Assembly: GCA_022264855.1 (NCBI GenBank)
Contig: JABYQU010000001.1
Span: forward strand, 124,001-188,000
DNA: 64,000 nucleotides
From: Lenzites betulinus
Taxonomy: Eukaryota; Basidiomycota; Agaricomycetes; Polyporales; Polyporaceae
Direction: 5' to 3'
Shown: positions 11,064 through 23,667 of the stretch, piece by piece
Numbering within the stretch: the stretch's first letter is position 1
How the letters are laid out: every line of letters begins with the position of its first letter
Translations under genes and position numbers: made by a program
Notes under the pieces: model-generated
What the model saw: only the letters and a program-made list of their open reading frames with translations
What the model was told of the DNA's origin: nothing
The model's database searches: none

Positions 11064-11782
11064 TCTTGCCGGTGTTGAGGGATGGTAGGGACGAGGGAAG
11101 GGAGCTTGATGCGGAGTTTGAATGCAAGATGCCAGAACTGTGAAGTACCTCGTTTTCCCAGCACGTGATCCACAGCTGCCTGCCGGCAAACGCCGGAGCA
11201 TTTGTCCTCCGTCCTCTCACCTTCACGAGATTTCGTGTCGCCTCCTGTGAATTGCGGCCTCAAACGGAGCTCGCCGCCCAATGATGACCTATGCAGCTCA
11301 TCCAGTTTGCTATTTTTTCTCGTGCTTCTCGAACCAGCTATTTAGGTCACAACACGCACTAAGCAAGCCCTGGTAAGCCTGCAGAGCTGTGGACAATCAC
11401 GATGACATTCATCAGACAACGCCCCGGGCTGATACAGTTTCTGCTTCAGCTGAGCACCTTTATTACAGGCAGTCGCGTGTCTCAAAGATGGCTTGTATCA
11501 TCTACCGGGCCGTCAGGTTTCCGTCTGCGCCTGACACGCCAGGTGTATAGGGGCCGGGTGTGCCTATGTAGTCTCAAGAGGCCACTTATCAAGGGCGCAA
11601 TCGATGTGAATCATTCTCACCGCCTAACGTAACGCGGTGGGAAGGCTTGGGACAGTCTAAGCAGCTAGTGCAATCTCGTGCTGAACGTTTGAGCCCTCGC
11701 GTTATCAGACCCCAGTCCACATATATGCTCCGGCGGAGACTGAGCGAAGCAGCCCAACCCAGTTCCAGATTGACCGCCTACC
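11064..11782. promoter_or_regulatory. Divergent promoter region, RPS23 / acetyltransferase-like gene
   Basis: 719 bp between two divergent start codons. It must contain both promoters. I see no clear TATA element and no extra gene; small frames at 11402-11632 are unsupported. Confidence 0.4.
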
Positions 11783-13455
11783 ATGTCGACTTCCGCCGAC
11801 AGCACCACGCAATACTATCGCCATGGCCGCTTTCGCGTTTCTGGGGGCGTTCTTCCTGACGCCGTCACCGCTTATCGCACCTACGGCGATCCGGCAAACC
11901 CATGCATCGTGTTTCCGACATGCTACGGCGGAAGACTAGACAGTGCGTCGTCCTTGCGATGCATATCATGGGGAGTTGATGAATGAGATAGACGTGGGGC
12001 TATTAGGCCAAGACTACATGATAGGCACCGAGAAGGTGCGGGGAATCAATTCACGACAGCTGATGCTCATCGCAACCGTATGTAGGCCTTGGACCCGTCC
12101 CGATACTACATCGTTACATTGGCCCTTTTTTCCAATGGAGAGGTAAGAGAGACTTGGCCATTAGCACAACTTGCATAGCTGCTGACGATCAACCCGCAGT
12201 CGTCTTCGCCTTCGAACACGGTAAACTCAACCTATTCGTATTCAGTCGGCATGCACTCTGATATAGCACTGACAGCCAGCGCCGCACAATGGGCCGTATT
12301 TCCCAGCGGTCTCATACGAAGACAACATGTGAGACTCAGCGCCCGCCCTGTGACCGCATCCTTCTCACCGTCAGGCAGTCGTGCGCAGTACGCGGTTCTC
12401 ACCAAGGCCCTCAACGTTAAGAAGGCTTTCTGCGTGATAGGGTTCTCCATGGGGGGCCAACAGGTGACTATTTTTGACTTCGAGGCACGCCGGTGATCAT
12501 ACCGAAGCCAATCCCCTTGACAGGCTTACTACTGGCCGGTGATGTACCCCGACTTTGTGGAGAGGTGCGCTCAGCTCTCACTATACAAGTTTAGCATTCA
12601 CCAAGGTTCCGAAACTCCATTAGGTTCATCCCGATCTGCGGCTCTGCGCGCACCAGTCCGCATAACAAATGGTGCGTCTCTTACGGGTTTCTTTTCTTTT
12701 CTTGGCTCCGGCCACTGACTTTGTTTGGATACGCCGTTAGCTTCCTGGAGGGTCCGAAGGCCGCACTTGTTGCTTCCAAGGACTTTGAGGGCGGGCACTA
12801 CACCAAAGAACCCCAGTTCGGCATCCGCGCGTTCGGTCGAGCGTACTCGGCATGGGCGTACGGCCAGACGGTGAGTGCCATTGATAAGAATACCTGTCCC
12901 TGCCGGACAATGTTGCTCATTCCGCCGGCAGTGGTTCCGCCAGCACGGATACCTCATGGGCGGGATGTACTCCTCCCTGGACGACTGGCTCCGTGCCGAC
13001 TGGGAGGGCGGCTTCCTGGGCACGTGGGACGCGAACGACCTCCTGGTGCTCCTGGACACTTGGCAGACCGGAGATGTTACTCTCATTGGGAAGTCGAGCG
13101 CCGGCGACGACGCTGCTTTTTCGAATGCTTTGGCGGGCATCAAAGCGAAAGGCCTGATCATGCCGTGCAAGACCGACTTGTACTTTCCAGTGAGCGGTAC
13201 AGCTATTCAGTCCATGGAAGAGTTCACTAAGATTGTTGCAACATTGAAAGCCGGAAGATAGCGAGATAGAGATGTCGCTCATGAAAACCGACGCGAAGCT
13301 CGTTGTCATTGATTCCGTTTGGGGACATATGGGTACGTTGTATGTTGCTCCATGCCATATCCGCACACTGAAAAGGCTCAGCCGGTGGTGGTAACAACCC
13401 TGCGGATGACGAGTTCATCAAGGAGCAAGTGAGGGGCTTTCTCCAAGAATCGTGA
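11783..13455 (+). CDS. Homoserine O-acetyltransferase-like alpha/beta hydrolase
   Basis: A 345-aa alpha/beta-hydrolase of the homoserine O-acetyltransferase (MetX/Met2) superfamily. Twelve exons: 11783-11942, 12007-12035, 12086-12142, 12200-12220, 12276-12328, 12379-12463, 12524-12564, 12624-12671, 12741-12870, 12932-13189, 13251-13332, 13382-13455. Phases agree throughout. The nucleophile elbow GFSMGGQQ gives Ser130; Asp290 in TDLYFPPED and His320 in DSVWGHMAGG complete the triad. Other family marks are SNGESSSPSN, PYFPAVSYEDN and GSARTSPHNKCFLEGPK. True Met2 enzymes of sulfur metabolism are usually longer (about 450-500 aa), so this shorter protein is probably a paralogue with another acyl acceptor or a hydrolase. 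One 21-nt exon (SSSPSNT) is notable. No sulfur-pathway neighbours. Confidence 0.87.
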
Positions 13456-14472
13456 AGGGGTGCTCTCGGAACCCGAAGCGAGGAAATGTATAAGTTGTAC
13501 TATATCTTCAGGGCGGAATACGGTGATCTGTCTCTCGAAACCCCAATGAAACATCGTGGCAGAGGAAACGATGTCTACGCTCGGTACTCGTGTGAACACG
13601 GTCGACATGGAGGTTCACCGTTTGGTGCTACTAGCGTTCAGACGGTCATGTTGCATACTTCCTCCCGCTCTTCTGAATAGCCGACCACTGATAGAGCCGA
13701 ACACTATAAAAATCTAGACGTACTAGCTACAGCCTCGCGATGACGATATCTGGAGCCACTGCAGTAGTGCTCCAATTAATTACCTTGTGGTTGTAGTACC
13801 TACAACAGTATCTCAATTTACCGAAGCGGTAGGAACGTATTATGTGGCGCCTAGCACCGAGATCAGATCGATACCATACACCGGCGCTTGCAGCCGAGGA
13901 TTTCGTTCTTACCTATCAAGCCTCAAGTAGTAACTACATAAATGACCTTGCGATGGGCTTGAGTAATTAGTAAACTCGCAATGTGGATGAAGCTTCAGAT
14001 ATGTTGCTGTTGCATACTTTGACCGAGGTACCCCAGGCCACACCCGGCCGCCGAGTGCCTACTCCAATCTTGAACGTTTGAACTCGATATTGCCACAGAA
14101 CTTATGATGGCGGAGAAAACAAAAACGAACCGGCATCAAGATGTGGCGATGCTGATAGTAATCAATATAACACCGCATGACACATAGAGACATGGAGATA
14201 CAGTTACATCGAGGCCAGAGGGCACATAGGTCGCATACGCGCGCAATACCACTGTGTAGATACGTTAGTAGATCGACCCAAAAGATGCAACATGCAAGAA
14301 CCAAACGAATATTCCGTGTATGTGGAAGCCAACTCAAACCCAGAGAGACGATATGGATAATGAAGCAACCGTCCCTGTGCGCAGAAACCCGACCCTCTCG
14401 AAGAAGTAAGAACCAACCGTGAAGCATCAAAACCCTAAGAAAGATAGAAAAAGATCAACACGACAACACTTA
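13456..14472. other. Intergenic; downstream flank partly repeated near HNH copy B
   Basis: About 1 kb with no supported gene. A roughly 65-bp piece near 13840-13905 (core GATCAGATCGATACC) is matched near 39828-39895. From about 14070 to the HNH stop the sequence aligns with about 41265-41690, so the duplicated block includes the 3' flank. Confidence 0.5.
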
Positions 14473-15718
14473 TCAACCGACCGATGGTGTAGTCGGAACG
14501 CCGTCGGCGAGGCGCTGTTTCACTTCGTCATCGAACAGACGGTTGCCGAATTCGAGCTCGAGGCGACCCTTCGCCTCGACAGAGCCCCAGAGCTTCGTGT
14601 TCGAGAGGTTCATGGCGCCGGTGCTGAAGTCCCAGTGGCGCTCTCCGTGGCCTTTGACGTGCCTCAACAGGCCCTGCGCGAAGTGGTCGCGGAGCAGGTT
14701 GTCGAACGGGCGCGTTCCGGGGTCCGACATTGCCCGCATCTCGATGTACTGTCCAGCGATGGACGCGTGTCCGGAGACAAACGCGACGATGCGGTACTCG
14801 TCCTGTAGACGACCAGTCAGCACTGCAGCCAGGTTAACGAAAGGTGCAAGACGGCTCACATCCGGGTCAATCCCGAATTCGTAGTCCGCCCACGCGTCGT
14901 GCAAGTCTTCGCGCAGGAACATCATGTTCCGCAGCGACGCCGACTTGAGCGACGCGCGATTGGGAAGCCCGGGTCTGACGTCCGGCGGGGTGCCTGGAAC
15001 GTGGTCCCTGCGGTTCTTCTATCTCAAGCGGTGAGCGACAGATTCCCCCTTTGAGTATAAAGCTCGGGGTGCCGAGGTAGGCCGAGGTGCGTGCGGAAGG
15101 GGATATAATAGAAATAATGGCACTGACTGTCACGCACGGAGAACCTGGTCACCCGTCAAGCAGCTAATGCGCACCTCTACTGGACGCGACGCGGAGAATA
15201 TATGGGCGGCCTGGAGCCTGCACCAAGACAGTTCTGCGCCGGTAGATAGGCAGTTCTTGTGCCGTGCGAGGGCTCGAAGGTCGAGCTTGCTGGTTCTTTC
15301 GTGGCAGATCGTACTGAGCGGCGGGCGAGCTTGGGCGGATACGAGCTTGATGTCGATAGGAGAACAGTCTGGAGGCGAGGCGACTCAGCGTATTGATTAG
15401 GGGGGAATGACGGGCGAGGTATCTACCTGGGGCTAAGACGACATATTTGCCAGGCGCGACGGGGGTGTCTGAGGGGAGATATTCTTTAGGAATGAGACGG
15501 TCGCCTCCGACGATGATCCAGGAATCGGCCGTGTCGAAGAGTAGGTTGAGCCAACCGAACAGTGTTTTCCACGAGACGGTACCGTACTGATAAAAACCTA
15601 GAGTGGTATTGGGCCGAATAATCGATGGTGGAGATAGGGAGGGCGTACCTGCGAGGACATAGCCGTCATAATCGTCCAGAACTATGTTGCGCTGAAGGGG
15701 CGGAGCATGATGGGACAT
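14473..15718 (-). CDS. HNH_2-type nuclease domain protein, copy A
   Basis: A 307-aa protein of the fungal HNH nuclease family (HNH_2 type), likely a DNA-cleaving or DNA-binding protein of unknown biological role. Five exons: 15718-15649, 15597-15427, 15368-15175, 15018-14860, 14802-14473. The N-terminal half is a beta-rich module (GYVLAGFYQYGTVSWKTLFG, then IIVGGDRLIPKEY). The HNH part starts KNCLSTGAELSW, AAHIFSASR and continues LRNMMFLREDLHDAWADYEF, giving the ordered His, Asn and His of the beta-beta-alpha metal site, then GIDPD and a helical end. No targeting signal. Introns are not frame-breaking everywhere (the 14803-14859 one reads through), so intron retention would still make protein. 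A second copy with identical exon lengths lies at 41691-42931. Confidence 0.8.
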
Positions 15719-16925
15719 CAGGGAAAAGAGAGAGAAAGCGAGGGCTAGCTACCCCGTGGTGATTGGTATCTCATACCGCAGGCAGAGGAAGGTTCGCACT
15801 AGGTCAGGGGGGAGGACTTGGGGGGAGATGCGTCGAGAACGCGACCGGTGTGGTCAAACGCGCTCAGTCGGAGCCTGGACATTGTCGGACGCCCTAAGCC
15901 CGACTACACGGCGCACGCAGAGAGGCCAAATTCGGATCTGTCGCCGACGACTCGGGCCTCAATGGCATGCGCCGGCGGGCGGGGGCGCTTTTCCCGCCTC
16001 TCAATGTTCCGGTCTATATAAGCATTGCTCTGGTAATTTGTCGTGCTGCAGTCAGTCTGGGTGAGCGAAATGGCATCGGGAATATGTTTCGCGGCATTTC
16101 CACCGCAATTAATATTGTCATGCGAGCTGCGAGGATCAAAAATCTCATAGAACGAGGGTCGCTCGCTGCCGACCCCGGCATATTCTTCCTATCTGCCGGG
16201 CGGCAGATGAAAATTGTACTTGCCGTCATCCTGGTCATCCGCATGGCTAGAGGCCGTGCGCTCTGACCGGGGCTTATGAAGACGGCTGGGATCAGCGCAC
16301 GTCGACGTGCAAGCTTGCACATGCGCGACTGACAGAAGGTGTCTTCTCAGATGATCATTCACGGGTCGACTAGGGGATGAACTGACCATGCAGAAAAACG
16401 ATGAGCCGCGGTGAAACGTGGGTGTGTCAAGACTCGGCGGCGTTTTTAGATTAGGATCAAACTGCCGTTGTTCTTGGGTGTCTGGAGGTAGCTCATGGTG
16501 GTGGACGGTGATTGTTATCCACACCACTCGCAATCTGGTAGTGTTTGTTCTATGAGTGGTTTTATATGAGTCTCAAAGGTTGCCCACCTTTCCCTCTTCG
16601 AGTATGGTTACGGCGCTGCCACCTGCTGCCTCCCTAGGCCTATTCCCCGAGCGTCATTAGTACTAGCGGCAATTGAGGAGCCTTCCTAAGTTGCGAGAGT
16701 ACTAGTCTCGGTCGAGTCGTAAGATCATTGGGTCGTTCGACGGATAGTTCACAGTTATTTATGGAGAACGGACTGCACACGTTAAAAGCTCCACACACAG
16801 TACTTGGTACAGATTCGCGTAGTGACCTGAGCTGGGCCGGCTCAAGACGGTCCACGTTCGGAAGCGGATTGATGGAGGAGAGATTGAGACCTGTCTATAA
16901 ACCATTGCAAGCTTTGTTCAGTAGC
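15719..16925. other. Intergenic, HNH copy A promoter side
   Basis: 1.2 kb without a supported gene. On the minus strand a TATA-like GCTTATAT at about 16012-16024 lies roughly 300 bp upstream of the HNH start and could serve it. Reading frames at 15967-16266 (+) and 16189-16533 (-) are mutually overlapping and unsupported. Confidence 0.35.
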
Positions 16926-17009
16926 GCCCGCCTAGCTCAATCGGATAGAGCGTCAGACTCTTACTAGCGGGTGATCTGAAGGCTGCGAGTTCGACCCTCG
17001 CGGGGGGCT
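16926..17009 (+). tRNA. tRNA-Lys(CUU), intron-bearing, copy 3 with acceptor mismatch
   Basis: Identical to copy 1, including the 10-nt intron, except one base: the 3' acceptor strand is GGGGGGC instead of GGTGGGC, turning the fifth acceptor pair from G-U into a G-G mismatch. The following bases TAATCGTTTTGTCGTCG match copy 1, so the duplication included at least 17 bp of 3' flank and the Pol III terminator. It may be a weakened or non-functional gene. Confidence 0.88.
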
Positions 17010-17394
17010 AATCGTTTTGTCGTCGCAAGATGTCATCATAATACTTTTTACTCAGTTCGGGAAAGACAAGACCAACATATCTTGGTTAGATGGTTAACCA
17101 GCCACCTCAATAGTTACGAGCAGGGGTTCCCAGACTGCGCTGCTGAGACCCAGAGGAATATGTATTACGTAGCAAAAAGTAGCATGATGGTCCATACAAT
17201 TAGGCGTATTATTGTATGTCGGGATGCAGGTCAAGAAGACTAGATCAGGGGCATAAGAAACGAGTGACGGCCACCGCTGCCGCCTCGATGCGGCACGCAG
17301 TCGATATTTTGAGGGCCGATCTCCACTGGAAGCCTAGCCTAGCACACACACGCCTTTGAATGCCCCAGCCTGCACCGTTCGATCAAGCGCTGTC
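17010..17394. other. Intergenic, no gene seen
   Basis: 385 bp between tRNA copy 3 and the CDP-DAG synthase stop; presumed 3' UTR of the latter. Confidence 0.4.
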
Positions 17395-19667
17395 TCAGAG
17401 CTTGACGACGACGCCCTGGCTCTCGAGGTAGCGCTTAAGGTCCGCCATGAGCTCGAGCTGCTCGGCGAGCGTGAGGCCGCTGACGATCGTCTGGAGGACG
17501 GTGCCGACGGTGATGTGGTTGTCGCGGATGATGCTGCTGTAGTACACATAGGTGAACACGCCCATGAGGAACCTGTAGATGCGCGCGCAGTTAGCAATCG
17601 TCCGTCAGAACATATGAAGCAGAAAGCAAGGGGACGCGACGGGATAGAGAGGAGAGAGAGGAAGGAAACGCACTGGCAGTCCATGCGGTCGGTCATGCCG
17701 CCGTGGCCGGGGATGCTATGGCCGAAGTCCTTGATGTCGAAGGCGCGCTTGAAGCCAGACGCGAAGAAGCCGCCGAACGGTGCAATGAGGGAAGCGAAGC
17801 CAGACAGCACGAGCAGGTGCAGGTGGTACGGCGCGTATGGGATCGCCGTGACCTGGTGGCCGATCTAACAACGGAGGTTCAGTTATTAGCAAAGCTAGTG
17901 ACATGGAAGAGAGGTCGGACTTACGAGGGTGCTGAGGGACGCGCTGACCGGCGCGGGCATCTGCCAGTCCCGCCACACGAACGCGGTATTGGGTTGGCAC
18001 TGCAGCTGACCGCTCCACGCGGTGACGCCGAGGTCGCGCATGGGACATATCATATAGTCGAACCGCATGAAGTACGAGCCCCAGAGGACGCCGAAGATCA
18101 TCGTGCTGAAGAACGCGCCGATGAACCCCTCGACCGTCTTCTTCGGCGAGAGCTTGATCAACGGCGTCCGCCCGACCGTGATGCCCCAGATGTAGGCGAA
18201 AACGTCGTTGCAGATGACGAGGGACGCGGGCACCCAGAACCAGATGAGGCCCTCGAGGATGTTGTTGACGATGAAGTGGCTAAAATGATGTGTTAGCAGC
18301 ATTCAGACCGCACGAATACGTGCGACAAACCTTGACACGACGATGAGGAGGAGCGACATGTGCACCCAGCAGAACAAACCGAACTGTTGCTTGAGGTAAC
18401 CGCGCTTGAGCGAAAGCACGAAGCCCATGAAGCCGATGATGTACAGCGTAAAGCTGACGAAGCGATGGTTCGTCGCAAACGGCGCGAGCTGAGCGTTGGA
18501 GAAGACGACATGCTGTAAAGCAGGATATAAGCAACACAACAGTGGTCATCCTTATGATGTCGGACTGACCTTGAAGTAGTAGATGATACTCTCGCCGTAC
18601 AGGAAGTAGTTCGTCACCGCAAAGAAGTACCAGTTCAAAGTCTTGCTCCATGGGTCCCGGCCCCGCGCATGTTCCTCGCCCACGTCCTTCCGCTTCAAGG
18701 AGAAGAGCGTAGTGACCTCGCGGTAAACGAGGGTCTGGCAAAGCATAACGAGGATAACCATATACGCATGTCCCATGAGCAGCAGCGCTGCACAACCCAT
18801 CAGCACGCGACCCCAGGCAGCGTAAAAATCGACCTACTAATAAAGCCGCCGATCATGATGAACGTCCACAGCGTACGGGTCAAGAACCCGCTCTTCTTCT
18901 TCGCTTTCTCAACCTCCGCAGGCGACGGTCGGTGCTGTTTCTCCACCGGCGGATTCTCGATATCGTTCCGTCGCGCCGCGAGCGCCTGCTTCTCTGAAGG
19001 AGCTGACGAAGGTGCGGGCTGCGCTACGGGCTTGACCTCGACTGGTGAAGGAGCGTTTTGTGGTGAAGGCAGGGGTATCGAGGGTGCTGCCGGCGCCGGC
19101 GCAGACACCTGAGGAGTCGACCCATTCGTTGCCTCCTTCGACCGGGCGACACCGTTCGCGGGCTTAGGGGCAACAGGTTTTGACGGGGGCTGCACGAGTT
19201 CCTTGACAGGCAGCTTCTCGGGCTCCGCCGCGACCACTGGCGCGGTCGCCGCTGGCGCGGTCGTCGCCGGTTGCGCCTGAACAGGAGGCTTTGGCTGGAC
19301 CGGGGGCGCGGGGGCGCTTTCTGCAACAGCAGGGGCGGGGGCTGGGGCTGGGGCTGGTGTCGCACCGGCGGCCTGCGCCCTAGCCGCGGCGCGCGCCGCC
19401 TTCTCCTGCTGCCGCTTCTCCACGCGAGCCAGCAACTTCTGCTTCTTCAGCGCGCTTTTCGAGAGCTTCACAGGGCCCTCAGACGAGCTAGGGAGCGAGA
19501 GCGTCAGCGGGGGGAAGACAGCGAGGTACAAGAGCGCACAGGCGGGCGCGATCGTACCTGTCCGGCTGTGACGCGGGGGTATCGTCGAGGTCGTCGTCGG
19601 TGTCCTCGCCGGACTCGACGTTGAGGGCCGCCCATGCGGTCTTGGAGGTGAAGGTGGGTTGGGACAT
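17395..19667 (-). CDS. CDS1: Phosphatidate cytidylyltransferase (CDP-diacylglycerol synthase)
   Basis: Makes CDP-diacylglycerol from phosphatidate and CTP in ER membranes, feeding phosphatidylinositol, phosphatidylserine and cardiolipin synthesis. Seven exons: 19667-19558, 19487-18838, 18787-18570, 18512-18331, 18279-17925, 17864-17674, 17572-17395; 627 aa. After a short acidic start comes a long Ala/Pro-rich linker (about residues 50-220), then several hydrophobic segments (for example [36 protein letters not shown]). The family signature is intact around residues 542-570: [13 protein letters not shown] followed by [12 protein letters not shown], with the Lys-Asp and final Asp that bind metal and substrate. 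[10 protein letters not shown] and [15 protein letters not shown] upstream also match. The Pro/Ala linker is longer than in yeast and looks disordered. Confidence 0.95.
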
Positions 19668-20091
19668 GGTGGCGGAGAGCAGGAGCGGGGCGCAGGGAGT
19701 GACGCTGTGCTCATCTAAAGCTTTACACGTGAAGGGAAGCGCTCAGACGCCCGCGAGCGGCGGCGCTGCGCGCGACCTGTGCTCTGCAGGAGTTGCCGGA
19801 GAGCCACGCACGTAGGGCTAGTACGGCTTTAAAGTACTTCAGTCACAAGAATGTGTAAGGGATACATTGCGAGCCCATATATATCAGAACCTGCGAATGC
19901 CTTCTACAGCGGAAAACTACAGAAACAGCTCGGTGCGTATGCGATGTGGGGGGTGTGCGATGGAGACAGCGTGAGGAGAGCGAATGGTACTGGTCCGAGT
20001 CATCCGGCAGCGGACGCGGACGCGGTGATATGCACGGATAGGATGCGCGATCCGGTGGCGAGAGTGATAGGATAATAATGTAGAAATAACG
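19668..20091. other. Intergenic between CDS1 start and TOP1 stop
   Basis: 424 bp carrying the CDS1 promoter and TOP1 3' UTR; no additional gene seen. Confidence 0.4.
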
Positions 20092-23000
20092 TCAGAACTT
20101 CCAGTCCGTGTCCACTTCCATAGCCCAGGGAACTGCAGCAAAGTCAGCATGCGAGCGAGCGAGAACAGCAGGTCGGGACTACGCACATTTGACGACAAGC
20201 GTCTTCGAGAAGAGTTTCTCGACGGGAACATCGTGCGCCTTGCACCAAGCGACGGTGATTCTATATGCCGAACATGAGTGAACGTCGCATGTGAAAAGAG
20301 CAATACGCAATCACGCACCTAGGGTCCAAGTAGTTTATTTTACTGTTTTGCTGTCGGTCAACATTTATTCGCCGCGCGAACGAGCACCAGACACGCACCT
20401 CGTATTCAACGCGACCTCCTTCCCAGCCTCCCGATCCTCCATCTGGAGCTTGAAGGTCTTGATCCGCTCGTCTAGCTTATCGATGGCCTCCTCTATCTTC
20501 TCCGTCGGCCGTTCCCTCTTCAATGCGTGCTTGTCCGTACCACGCTCCTTCTTCAGCCGCTTGTACTCCGCCTCGACCTCCTTCAGCTTCTCCTTCAGCA
20601 CCGATGCATCTTGGGGCTTCTTGCCGTCCTCGACCAACTTCTCGTTGTCCTTTTGGAATTTCTTCTCCACCTTCTCCAACTCCTTTGCCTTCATCGTGTC
20701 CTCGTGCGCCTCAATTGCCTCGTCGTCAAGGTCCGACTCGGGCTCAGAGTACTTCTTCTTCTTCTTGTACTTAGCGTCGATGGTAAAGAGGGCGTGGCGG
20801 AGCTTCATGCGCTCGTACTTCAAGCCACGCAACTGTCGTCCCGGAAGCCGTCAACACCGACTACTCAAATCCAAACGTAGATACAAGCCCACCTTCTCTT
20901 TCATCTTCAACATGGACTGCTCGTGCGACTTTGGGACGGCACGCTGATGGTTACAAAGGATAGCGACCATGCGGTTCGCGTGGTTGTACGCGTTGAGCTT
21001 CTCCTGCGTCGTGCCCTTCTCCGGAGTACCGCGATCAAGCAACTCCTGGAACGTCAACGACGCGTTGAAGGTACGGAAGACCTTCGCGGTGAGACCCTTC
21101 ATGTACGACGCCAGGTGCTTGTTCAAGGCACCGGTCTGGACGATATTTGAGACAGGCGTGAAAGACAGAGTTTGCTAGGCACGCACGTTGACACGATCGA
21201 AGAGCTCGTCTTCATCGTTCTTGTTCTCCTTGAAAATGCGGATGTTCTTGAACACGCGCTCGTCGACCTGTACCTCGTTGTAGTACCGGATCGAGTCTTT
21301 GCCAAGGAAGTCGAACACGATCTTGTTGGGTGGGGACAGAGTGACATGCTCGCAGCGCAAAGAGCAGCAGCCGACGGTATCCGCCTCATCCTCACCCTTC
21401 TCGTTACCAGCTCGAAGCGCAAGTTTGTCGATGAAGTACATGGCCGTCGCTCGCTGACGCTCCATCATCTGCTTTGTCTTGAGTTCGGCGGAGTAATCTG
21501 CGCGGATCTTGTCCACGTATTTCTGCAGATCCTGTTAGACATACATGCTCCTGGCTCGCGGTGCTGCAAGCCTTACCTTGAGCTCGCGCGCTTTCTCGAA
21601 CTTCTGCATGTCGCTCTGGCCCTTGAGAGAACTGCCGGGGGCCAAGAAGACGTACTTGTAATTGCCGTTGACATTCTCCACCCAGTTCGCTAACCAAGTG
21701 ACGGTGTTATCGTGTACGACCTCCTTCCACTTGCCGGGTACGTTGGGCTTAGGCACAGGCACATCTTTGCCGATGTTGATGGTGATATCTTCCGGACGCA
21801 AGCGCAACTACACCGCCAGTCAGTCTCCGCCGAAAGTATGGAGATAGGTGTCTGACCTTAAGCGCTCCCTTCTTTGGATGGTCACCTCGCCCACGGAAGA
21901 GACCTGGAGGTTCAACACGGAAGTTGCCAACCTTCTCTTTACGACCGTCGAGTGTACAGTGGGCGTACGGCGCCTCCAGCTCGTCCTTGGCAGCTTTGGC
22001 CGCTTTCTTCTCCGCGCTAGTCATCGCTTTCTTCTTCTCCTTCTCCGACTCGAAGTAATCGAACATGGCCCTGAAATCACACAATTCGAACTTGGTGATC
22101 TTCACACCGTTTGTCTAACTCCTCAAGTGAGCGACTGCAACATTTCCAGAACCAATGTATATGCGTGCTACGTACTGGGGGGTTCTTCTTGAGGACCTTC
22201 AAGAAGTCATCGAAGAAATTCTTGTTGAAAGTCGCATCCTGTACATGTTGAGACCCGATCATTGCGGCGTAGAAACCTGCAACCTCCTCGGACTCGGCGG
22301 GCAGGTCGACAGGCTGGCCTTTGAAGACGTTTCAATCAGCGCCATGTCTATGATCAAAGGACTCTGCTCACCGTCGTACTTCAACTTGACGTGCTTAGGG
22401 AGTCTTTCGTACGGAGGCGGGAAGTATACACCGTTGTGCTCCAGCGTGGTCCACTTCACGGAACCATCGCGAACGGCATTCTGTTGCTCCCACCACCGGT
22501 ACGTATCCTCATCCTCCTCTTCCTTCTTTTTCTTTTTCGTCCCTAGCTTGATGTCGTCAATTTCCTCCTTCTTCACACCGCGCTTCTTCGGCTTGACATC
22601 CTCGGACGCCTCCGCCTTGCCCTTTGTCTTCTTTGCAGCTGGGGCTTTGGTGGCGCGCTTCTTAACGAGCGGTTTGTCGTCGTCGGAGGGGCTTTCGTCA
22701 TCCGCATCGGACTCCTCCTTCGCCTTGCGCTTCACCCGCGACGGCGCCTTCTTTGCGGGAACAGGCGTGCCATCCTCAGACTCGATATCCGGCTCGGACT
22801 CCTCCTGTTTCACCTTCTTCTTCGCTGGCCGCCCCTTCGCTTTCGCCTTGCCAGTGCCATTCGCCGCGCGTTTGGGCTTAGCTAGGGGAGCGTCGTCCTC
22901 ATCTTCCTCAGAGTCCACCACGGCTTTACTGCTCTTCTTAGCACGTTTCCCGTTAGACGCCTGGGCCGTTGTAGATTTGGCCGCGCCCGGCATAGGAACG

Positions 23001-23358
23001 GCAGCAGACTTGGACTTAGCCGGGGAAGAAGCAAGTGGTTTGTCGTCCTCACTCGAGGAGTCGGACATTGCTACTTTCTTGCGCTTCAGCACGCGCGCGT
23101 CTGGGGTCATGGGCTCCGACTTCGTGCGCGTGGTTTGCGACTAAGTCCGCAAGAGGATCAATCAAGCTGCTTAACCCTCGCCACCCTTGCACAATCACGC
23201 ACCAAGGGCATATCTTCCTCGTCGCTCATTGGGGAGTCGCTCAGGACACGTCCGTTGCCGTTGTGAGCGACGTGGCCATTCTGCACGCCATTGCTGCCAG
23301 AGGGCTTGACGGCGAGCGGCGTGTCGTCGTCGGAGTACATCGAGATGTCGCCCGACAT
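20092..23358 (-). CDS. TOP1: DNA topoisomerase I (type IB)
   Basis: Nuclear type IB topoisomerase that relaxes supercoils through a 3'-phosphotyrosyl intermediate. Eleven exons: 23358-23203, 23140-22372, 22318-22176, 22114-21857, 21807-21577, 21531-21187, 21135-20893, 20832-20399, 20342-20319, 20260-20187, 20132-20092; 905 aa. Residues 1 to about 240 are a charged, Lys/Glu/Ser-rich tail with nuclear-localisation-like KRKK runs. The core begins [20 protein letters not shown] and keeps [19 protein letters not shown] (catalytic Arg region) and [16 protein letters not shown] Lys/Glu coiled linker follows. The active-site Tyr864 lies in SKINYLDPR, encoded by a 24-nt exon, and the protein ends [11 protein letters not shown]. 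It is divergent from the complex I B12 gene, 309 bp apart. Confidence 0.97.
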
Positions 23359-23667
23359 GCGGTTGTGCGAGGGCAACGCAGGAAGGACGAGGCGATGGTG
23401 GTAGGGAGGCAAGCGAGGAAGGGACGTGAGACAAGAAAAGGCTGGCTGGGGGAGGGTGCCAGCTCCAATCTGTTGAAGTATCACCGAGCCTGCCCTGAAC
23501 ACACGTCACGCGGCGCCCTCGAAGCGCCCGTGTGGCATGGAACCGGAGCAGGCTGAACGTTGCCACAGCCCAAGTCCGCCCTGTGTCCCAACCTCTATCC
23601 ACATTAACCCGTTCGTTTCTCCTGTCTGGCCACCACGCTTACCTGCTGACGCCTGCGGTATATCCAG
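23359..23667. promoter_or_regulatory. Divergent promoter region, TOP1 / NDUFB3-like
   Basis: 309 bp between divergent start codons must hold both promoters. No TATA box is evident. Confidence 0.45.

Noticed and set aside
15164..15718. 184-codon minus frame over HNH exons 1-3
   Set aside because: It only exists by reading through two introns; the spliced form matches copy B exactly.
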